39,501 nucleotides of DNA, from NCBI GenBank assembly GCA_947447825.1, contig CANFLL010000034.1:1-39501 (forward strand). The letters run 5' to 3'. Origin of the DNA: Chitinophagaceae bacterium (GTDB lineage Bacteria > Bacteroidota > Bacteroidia > Chitinophagales > Chitinophagaceae). The position numbers and the translations under genes were made by a program. Position 1 is the stretch's first letter, and every line of letters starts with the position of its first letter. This document shows positions 36,301 through 39,501 of the stretch, piece by piece. The notes under the pieces are model-generated. The model did not search any database and was not told the DNA's origin. It saw nothing but the letters and a program-made list of their open reading frames with translations.

Positions 36301-37370
36301 GAAAAGAATCCTGTAGAGGTATAGGTATCAATAGTTCCAAGAACTGTCAAGTTAGGGCCAGGATTTGTTCCGAATGTACGAGTAGTTCCACTAGTACGTA
36401 AGAAACCTCTACCACCTGCAGGTTGAATTAAAAATTGGTTACCAATTTTAATATTACTATTATCTTGGATAGTCACGTTGGCTGCACCATACAAACCAGC
36501 ACCATTAAGTGGGTTAATTAAGGTTCCACCAGTAAAAACAGTTATTTGATTGGTAACAATAATTCCAGTTAAACCAACTGTAGATAAGCCAGGACTTAAA
36601 ATTAATGTTCCACCATTATTTACAAAAAGGTTTTTTGACTTCAAACTTCCCACGCTTGCACTAGGAGATGAAAAAGAAGAACCATTCCAAAATGGAGTAA
36701 CCGCAATTGTAGAGCCACTGTTAATGTTGATGTCTCCAGTAACGGTAGTTAATGTGTTACCGATAGTTAAGGTTGAGTTGCCATAAGTAGTTACGTTGCC
36801 AGAAATTGTAGTAGTAAGACCATTTTGTGCACCGATAGAAACAAGTGTAGTTGGATTTGTAGTTGTATTACCAATTACCAAGTTGCCATAATTGCCTGAG
36901 GCTGAAGAAGTAGCACCAGTAGTAGGCAGCACGAAACTTTGTGTTCCATTAGCATCATAAATAACTGTACTAGCAGCCGCTAAAGAACCAATACTAGGAA
37001 CTGTGGTATTTGCTAATTCGAGTGTGTTGCTACCAGAAGAGGCTGCAACAACGTTAATGCTACCACTAACAGCGTGGGTTGCATCAATTGTAAATGTAAT
37101 AGCTGAAGATGCAGTGTTTCCTACCTGAATGGTGGCAGCTACTGTCCATTTTGCGCTTGAGTTGTTTGCTGTTGTTGCCGAAGTGGCAATGATTAATGTG
37201 TTGCCACTATTTGTGTATGTGGCAGGAGCATCAGTTGCACCCTGAGTAGTTCCCCAGTTTGCATTATTATCTAACGCCCCGGTACCCGAGTAATAGTAGG
37301 TAGTTTGGGCAAAGCTCCCAACCACCAAGCCGAGCATGATGAGCATTGTAAGGAATAGACCTTTTTTCAT
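27303..37370 (-). CDS. giant modular surface adhesin with T9SS type A sorting domain
   Basis: A 3355-residue secreted protein in which I see no cysteine. Signal peptide MKKGLFLTMLIMLGLVVGSFA, then four large modules starting near residues 24, 824, 1500 and 2198 with a shared opening (YYYSGTGALDNNANW; YYIGAGSTSLSNVSSW; YYLGSGSLNDPAQW; YYNSAAVGAKLDDYHYW). Each is Thr/Ser/Asn/Gly-rich with repeating short strands (LTVNGTLTLTSG type) as in parallel beta-helix adhesins. The first three end with a GPLAWxLP...FPxG segment and an Ig-like domain. The last 640 residues (from about 2710) hold the VERFIPSGYRAYRD segment, a domain of unknown kind, a FN3-like sandwich (ATISWNTVGEKGVSTFEVEK) and the T9SS domain (YSLYPNPLNG ... 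NTIAAGVYSVTI). Family knowledge: outer-membrane secretion by T9SS and surface attachment. Adhesion is inferred. Confidence 0.92.
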   Translation of the reverse strand: MKKGLFLTMLIMLGLVVGSFAQTTYYYSGTGALDNNANWGTTQGATDAPATYTNSGNTLIIATSATTANNSSAKWTVAATIQVGNTASSAITFTIDATHAVSGSINVVAASSGSNTLELANTTVPSIGSLAAASTVIYDANGTQSFVLPTTGATSSASGNYGNLVIGNTTTNPTTLVSIGAQNGLTTTISGNVTTYGNSTLTIGNTLTTVTGDININSGSTIAVTPFWNGSSFSSPSASVGSLKSKNLFVNNGGTLILSPGLSTVGLTGIIVTNQITVFTGGTLINPLNGAGLYGAANVTIQDNSNIKIGNQFLIQPAGGRGFLRTSGTTRTFGTNPGPNLTVLGTIDTYTSTGFFSVVNNFTVSLAAGFPLTLSKDLTVNGQLNLLSGRLVVGNDYNNSYIPAILTLNGTIAGNLQNLVTYPTKSSLVLGTTYTGYTGTDGLSTASLIVPSSGDSSHQLNNLTINTGNGNQVSLAGNLSVAGTLTLTSGSLSVGSNTLALNGPAIAGANASTGLITTPTSNLTLAGSSSGVFVPASVSTLGSLTLSNAVTLNGPVALSGALTLNSGGKLTTTSANLLTLIGGSASTSAGSATAYINGPLAWQLPAGAAGTNYLFPIGASGVYAPFRLLNTSTTSSSSLGIVQAQVTHAATGGSAGTGIVALNATNFWATTVTNGSSITSATAQFNDPGNTTASQIASSTSQSGTYNAVTTTLNSSTSYSTPLSTSNAFYVYGTEALPPPIVSRGTQTIAYGNSVNFSISATNSPTTYSATYKGNPISSIGLSLSGNIISGTPTISGYLPIVINATNANGAGSDTLALNISANVYYIGAGSTSLSNVSSWNLAADGSGASAPSNILTAENTTFNIYKTASTTTPWTLTSGSVINVGDVANNNTGVTLTVTSGNYITGGTINVYGNNLELKDASSNLPTLGTLDINSTVTYDAVGTQFFITPTSGLYGNIEFGNTTTSPATVVSIASTTNANIAGTLDVYNKATLNIYGSSQVSGEFTVNSGGIAHVATSVTLTATTVTVNANGKLILDPGSSTIYASNDVSIAGTLDLSSVQVSAITGPASFSLLSGSTVYIGSIYGIQSSGPLGAIQSTGTRTYDPGANYILNGQIPQAVGTGFPSTVNNLTINVANGYNATLSTSLTVNGTLTFTSGNLVLGSNTLTLNGGLTGVSANSYLSTTSASSLSIGSSFSGTLPSNITALTNFTIAHAVSLAAPLTVSGSFKLNNGGVLTTTSTNLLTLTGAASSTSSGSSTAYVNGPLAWTLPKGAVSNNFLFPVGISGAYAPFTLSNTSTSSSATNAVVTVQAKSGSTGGTPSSLTSLNSDYYWSTSATNLSSITTTQVQIADPAALGSTNAIGYSNTLNGSYTGASASLSGNTLTSEATSPLLSSFYVLGVSSAPNITSATSASLVYGQAYTQASPIYTVQASTSATFSATYNGVDIATAGIGLSINSSTGAIYGTPKNIFGPTPIVVTATAGGGNASATVTFNVASTLYYLGSGSLNDPAQWDTKPDGSGGNPSSATIFSAANTVFNILKNATTIGGTWTLGTGSYINVGDVADVATGATLTISSGNSIVGTINVYGNILEIASSTAPTLGTIDATSTIQYDFAGSQTVANKTFGNLIIGNASSTPATSVTIPAVTILGNLTQNLKSTITLAVQTVTVNGNFTQNGSSSATSTLNLTGAYVVVAGTTYLNGTVSFAQNNTFSDSYFSLNSTSAKFQVGPNAILTISNAQAIVQNSPDNTSGFGAVRVPSSIAGSFNWNTNTSFDPGAVYTLNTNQNNAYTGGVGLGNGFPFVVKNLTISAGATFALLNNLTINGLLTLSAATTQLSVGSNTLTLNNTGVPVVSLTGTISTTTASSLVLNTAFKVPSSITTLKNLTVNTNYEDTLQANLAIYGTLTLSKGSLFTNSKSLVLQTTASVSESNNSYVNGSLSWTLPSNASNATFLFPVGGSVAPATNPLTNATANNTNKTTASGYIPFSLVTTSTNSGSNAVVTVTAVNASTGGSAGTNLNTINTNTYWSTTVTNPSSITKTTVQLIDPSFGAANTIGTSSTLAGSYAYLGGTSSSSTFTGTSASTLSPYYVLAFTSVPIITSTGNTASAAFGTTYTSSSAIYDINANLSSNVLFSAALVGTSNSALSSIGLTIDPLTGKITGTPTTFGTFDLQLSVTNTLSGGGTASTTITLTITGKLYYNSAAVGAKLDDYHYWYSAKGGAGTQAPSNVFTLDNGTFEIDNSASTAGTTSGWTVSGLGATIVVGNATVSPVTLTVASGFPIVGTVSVAAASGTNTTNTLNLKDATLPTFGTLDATSTVVYGGSVAQAINTAVTYGNLTIANTNSITLPAATISSPFGAYIAGNLTVANTLTVNVGSYFLLYGAYTSSAATTNINGSIVFPAGTAAYLTGTGKTVIGSTATVYLGDANGLNGTATGNIRTSGANNFAPTGGASFVLEGGAAQVTGSTFPATVNNLVVYNTATSSATLSSDVTVNGTLTLTKGSFVVGSKTLSIAGITSNGGSLSTSASSTLIFAGSQAGPFTLPSVATIGTLTLNNTNATPATLSLGKALTVTTLNITSGKLNINTGLVLTVNGSYLQTGGSITNNGTVNLTNSAITTANFQYTGSVFGGTLQLGATGNQTVSRNVNLTNLTINNGSVSGNAYLNSTVNIYGIVTVTQGILNTNSGTVTLKSTSIANTAIVAPVLGSVTGNVTVERFIPSGYRAYRDIAPEVYNTSNTLYSTWQEGGNKPSGYGIFITGPGATHADDGFYGANAAAAQPAPNSSNGLDYSINGNASAFTYNNASGTFNWNYGGTGSNTYTAGALAYGIANTTNTVLDPFTGYRVLVRGDRTFNLAKTPISNIFGNGLLTVNATTLRATGKLVTGTVTYNTIANGGVFNTATGGNSAVGLNANLTGFSNVANPYVSPVKWSSVYAASSGLNGSFWYLDPTSSASGKYIAYNALTGANVSGYTSTSAVVGTDYIQPGQAFFVQNNNSSNAQVVFTESAKATSTSNLKGIFGVTNPLSKIYVSLLKEDSANVYTRKDGAAIAFRADFGNNTYGPQDAVKFGTTSDNLTVSDKGKDLSIDGRLPATATDVLPIALSKLSNKNYQLVIDASAYDASAFLAVLKDNYKGTVKALSTGIDTITFTVDTTNAASYANRFSLGFKPTTLAVNSIVASATLSNKIATISWNTVGEKGVSTFEVEKSTDAKSFTKIGQATAKNTASAAYSATDNSVTATTYYRIKAISQVGTVSYSNVAKVSTFDSKLSTYSLYPNPLNGSKVLNVAFGNIATGKYTVIITNVLGQKVQESAISHTGGNGSHAISINNTIAAGVYSVTIRETASGTIVSQSNLSVN
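27563..27592 (-). repeat. GTCGAAAGT repeat inside the adhesin coding sequence
   Basis: Three tandem GTCGAAA/GTTTAGA words lie in frame and encode VSTFDSKLST between the FN3-like domain and the T9SS tail. The 15-mer AAGTCGAAAGTTTAG is identical to intergenic sequence at 27218-27232. Confidence 0.75.
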
Positions 37371-37540
37371 GATTAAATTGTTTAAAGTAAAAAAATAATT
37401 GCTGGCCGGTGGTTGACCTATTTATTAAAATCGCTTAGTCATCACTAAGGAGGAATACCAGAACCTGAATGATATAAAATGAGGGGGTAACGATTGTGTA
37501 TTATCATAAATTTTCAATTATTTGTTTACTAAATCAACTT

Positions 37541-37870
37541 CTAGTCTTTAATCAATGATTGTGGTTTATACTTACAAATGGTATTGATTCTAGATGATTT
37601 TTCTAAACCAGATTCAGCAGTAGTTTCAGAATAGTCTAATAAATTAGTTTGCTCTACAATTGCGACGTTGTTAGGGGAAATGAAAAAAGCAGATGCACCA
37701 AAGCTGTCATGCTTTATAGAGTGTGAATCAGAAGCAATCAAATTATCTGACCATAATTTTGAAACATTGGTTAATGCAGACTCACCATTAACGTAATGAG
37801 AAGTTTTAGCCGATACTCCAGCTACAAAACCAAGTATAAAAATTACAGGCAGAAACATAACTTTCTTCAT
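37541..37870 (-). CDS. short secreted protein resembling the start of an adhesin module
   Basis: A 109-residue protein starting at the ATG complementary to 37868-37870 (MKKVMFLPVIFILGFVAGVS); the frame upstream to 37921 adds an unneeded 17 residues before the signal peptide. After the signal (cleavage near VSA-KT) it reads HYVNGESALTNVSKLWSDN, like the opening of adhesin modules (YYIGAGSTSLSNVSSWNLAAD). The following residues (ASDSHSIKHDSFGASAFFIS) are strand-like and the end is basic, not a T9SS domain. It may be a truncated adhesin-family gene that is still open, or a small partner. It lies 171 nt upstream of the giant adhesin on the same strand. Confidence 0.6.
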   Translation of the reverse strand: MKKVMFLPVIFILGFVAGVSAKTSHYVNGESALTNVSKLWSDNLIASDSHSIKHDSFGASAFFISPNNVAIVEQTNLLDYSETTAESGLEKSSRINTICKYKPQSLIKD

Positions 37871-38530
37871 AACGAACAGATAAAGTATAAAAGACAGATG
37901 CCTATAAATTGATATAGACAAAAAAGTAGTAGAAACGCAAATTGGTTATGAGCATTCAATAATGGTAATGAAAGGCGAGTGGTTATTTTGTTGTTAATCG
38001 GTAATACTTAAAAGAAGTAAAAACTAATTATCTAAAAGCCATTTCATTTGGTTAATGAATATTAATTAGAAATCTTTCAACAACAGCAATTAGAAAATAT
38101 ATCTATACAAGTAGAATGAGGGTAAAAACCCTGGTTTTGAAAAATAACACGATTACTAAGTTTCATTCTTTCTAGCATTGTTTTTTTAATTTTGAGAGAA
38201 AATACATCTCTACCTATTTGATGGACAAAACTAGGGGAAATAATGTAAACCTCAACAATAAAAATATATTAATCATGATAAAGTATCATTTTTAAGGCAT
38301 TTTTAATTATATTTAAGTTATATATTGCCAATAAAACGTATAAATAAGTATAAAATATGGCGGACAAACAACAGGATATTCCTACTAGGAAAGTAAACTA
38401 ATATTTAGTTGTGAAATTCTTTTCAAGGGCTTTATGGTTTCTATGTGTACCAGTATAGCCTTGTTCATCCAGTAAATCTAAGATATACTTAACCTCTGCC
38501 ACACACTACTCTTGTCACTTTTGGGGTTGT
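37871..38530. other. gene-free AT-rich stretch
   Basis: These 660 bases are rich in A and T, have stops in every frame and show no strong hairpin or tandem repeat. It may hold the promoter of the small secreted gene at 37541. Confidence 0.5.
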
Positions 38531-38669
38531 TACTGAGCCATATTTCGATGTGCAGCTTGATGGGTTGTCAATTTTTATAGATTTTTGGAAGGTTAAATAA
38601 CGTTCCCCGACTACTAAAAAAAGTCACTATAGTTCATTGACTTTAATGGAAAGTCCAAAACCAATTTTC
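38531..38669. repeat. dispersed repeat, copy 2
   Basis: It matches 26521-26620 from TACTGAGCCATA to CCAATTTTC, with an extra block of about 40 bases (about 38610-38650) absent from the first copy. In both copies one plus-strand frame starts LxTF, continues TEPYF-x-VQLDG-x-SI and reaches FWKVK; it then stops at once in this copy. Confidence 0.8.
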
Positions 38670-38775
38670 GGTTAATGACTAACAGTTGATAGTGGTTGTT
38701 AATTGGGTTGATTCTTTGATAGATTGTCCTTTTTTAAATCTATTAAACACTAGTTGAACCAAAAGTACCCTATTT

Positions 38776-39335
38776 AGTCATGGTAGCTACCACCAAAAAA
38801 ATGAACCATGCCACCAAAAAAGTGAACCGTGCCATCAACAGTCATGGTAGCTACCATCAAAAAAATGAACCATGCCACCAAAAAAGTGAACCGCACCATC
38901 AACAGTCATGGTAGCTACCATCAAAAAAATGAAGCGTGCCACCAAAAAAGTGAACCGTGCCATCAACAGTCATGGTAGCTACCATCAAAAAAATGAACCA
39001 TGCTACCAAAAAAGTGAACCGCACCATCAACAGTCATGGTAGGCACCATCAAAAAAATGAACCATGCCACCAAAAAAATGAAGCGTACCATCAACAGTCA
39101 TGGTAGGCACCATCAAAAAAATGAACTTGCCACCAAAAAAGTGAAGCATACCATCAACAGTCATGGTAGCTACCATCAAAAAAATGAAGCGTGCTACCAA
39201 AAAAGTGAACCGCACCATCAACAGTCATGGTAGCTACCACCAAAAAAATGAACTTGCCACCAAAAAAATGAAGCGTGCCACCAAAAAAGTGAACCGTATC
39301 ATCAACAGTCATGGTAGCTACCATCAAAAAAATGA
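38776..39335. repeat. 64-bp tandem repeat built of 21-mers, eight units plus a partial
   Basis: Units beginning AGTCATGGTAGCTACC start at 38776, 38840, 38904, 38968, 39032, 39096, 39159, 39223 and 39307. Most steps are 64 bp; one is 63 (single-base loss) and the last full unit is 84 (one extra 21-mer). Each unit divides into two 21-mers starting with A6-A7 runs and one 22-mer; in several units the latter forms ATGGTAGCTACCAT, a perfect 14-bp palindrome. Periods are not multiples of three, so it is not coding. Confidence 0.92.
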
Positions 39336-39396
39336 TGGGGATAACCAATAGTAAAGGTTCAGAATTACCTGTCAGTAGCGATTCTATATAACACAG

Positions 39397-39427
39397 AAAG
39401 GCCACCCGATTTACTCAGGTGGCCCTT
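39397..39427 (-). terminator. terminator of the second PFDGG-tail gene
   Basis: GGCCACC (39400-39406) pairs with GGTGGCC (39418-39424), with a C-A mismatch and two more pairs inside. It lies about 30 nt beyond the stop codon at 39453, the same arrangement as at 26840. Confidence 0.7.
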
Positions 39428-39452
39428 GTGTGTTAACTGGAAACAAAGTTGC

Positions 39453-39500
39453 TTACAAAGCTTTTATCTTTTTTGCAGCGTAGCTAATGCCACTCGCCGC
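39453..39500 (-). CDS. C-terminus of a second small PFDGG-tail protein (runs off right edge)
   Basis: The minus strand read from the right edge encodes AASGISYAAKKIKAL and then a stop (TTA at 39453-39455 on the plus strand). This is nearly identical to the tail of the protein at 26896 (AASGISYAAKKLKQG). The DNA is also close (GCAGCGTAGCTAAT shared), which argues for a rather recent duplication. The signal peptide and PFDGG part lie beyond the window. The terminator just downstream supports a real gene end. Confidence 0.75.
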   Translation of the reverse strand, partial: AASGISYAAKKIKAL

Positions 39501-39501
39501 A

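Noticed and set aside
29521-36786. Plus-strand frames of 78-139 codons opposite the giant adhesin
   Set aside because: They are antisense shadows of Thr/Ser/Asn-rich coding sequence (giving Val/Leu/Pro-rich peptides) and lack their own signals.
38776-39335. CRISPR array
   Set aside because: There are no unique spacers: the whole 64-bp unit is repeated, and no cas gene is in the window.
39027-39405. Several 60-85-codon frames on both strands through the 64-bp array (FFGG/HFFDG or KKMNHATKK peptides)
   Set aside because: They arise because the repeat has few stops; the 64-bp period shifts frame, unit lengths vary (63, 64, 84) and there are no translation signals.

Overview
The window is a low-GC chromosomal segment of a member of the Bacteroidota, most likely Chitinophagaceae or a close relative. 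The grounds are weak or absent Shine-Dalgarno sites, a TAnnTTTG-type promoter in front of rpsL, two giant secreted proteins ending in type IX secretion (T9SS) sorting domains, Rrf2 and FNR-like regulators of the Bacteroidota kind, and short Pro-Phe-Asp-Gly-Gly C-terminal sorting tails. This is family recognition by eye; no database was searched.

Layout. (1) 1-7650 looks like the inner end of an integrated island. It holds a partial hypothetical gene, a small ORF convergent with an Xre regulator that has its own palindromic operator, a run of three small unknown genes, and an 1802-residue cysteine-repeat T9SS adhesin. It ends at a 43-nt 3' fragment of tRNA-Lys(CTT) followed by a tRNA-type terminator, which is what the far end of an element inserted into a tRNA gene looks like. 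(2) 7815-14414 is housekeeping: rdgB, a small conserved protein, ilvE, rpsL-rpsG, an Rrf2 regulator with a beta-barrel protein, metal-type kdsA, and an FNR-like regulator. (3) 14569-15423 has a 42-bp tandem repeat and a GNAT acetyltransferase. (4) 15769-24923 reads as a nutrient-use block: a secreted alpha/beta hydrolase, a C4-dicarboxylate/amino-acid:cation symporter, two related outer-membrane porins, a lamin-tail lipoprotein, a lipoprotein hydrolase and, after a nested inverted-repeat element, ATP-type PEP carboxykinase. A coherent reading is uptake of organic acids and their entry into gluconeogenesis. (5) 25043-26805 is rich in repeats (62-bp tandem array, inverted-repeat elements) around a SAM methyltransferase. 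(6) 26896-39501, all on the minus strand, holds a small PFDGG-tail protein, a 3355-residue apparently cysteine-free T9SS adhesin made of four large modules, a short secreted protein resembling the start of one adhesin module, a 64-bp tandem array built from 21-mers with phased A-tracts, and at the window edge the C-terminus of a second PFDGG-tail protein.

The least explained parts are region 6, where two near-identical sorting-tail micro-proteins bracket a giant adhesin with dispersed repeats and a tandem array, and the island boundary at 7606-7648. No complete tRNA or rRNA gene, CRISPR array, transposase or integrase was seen.
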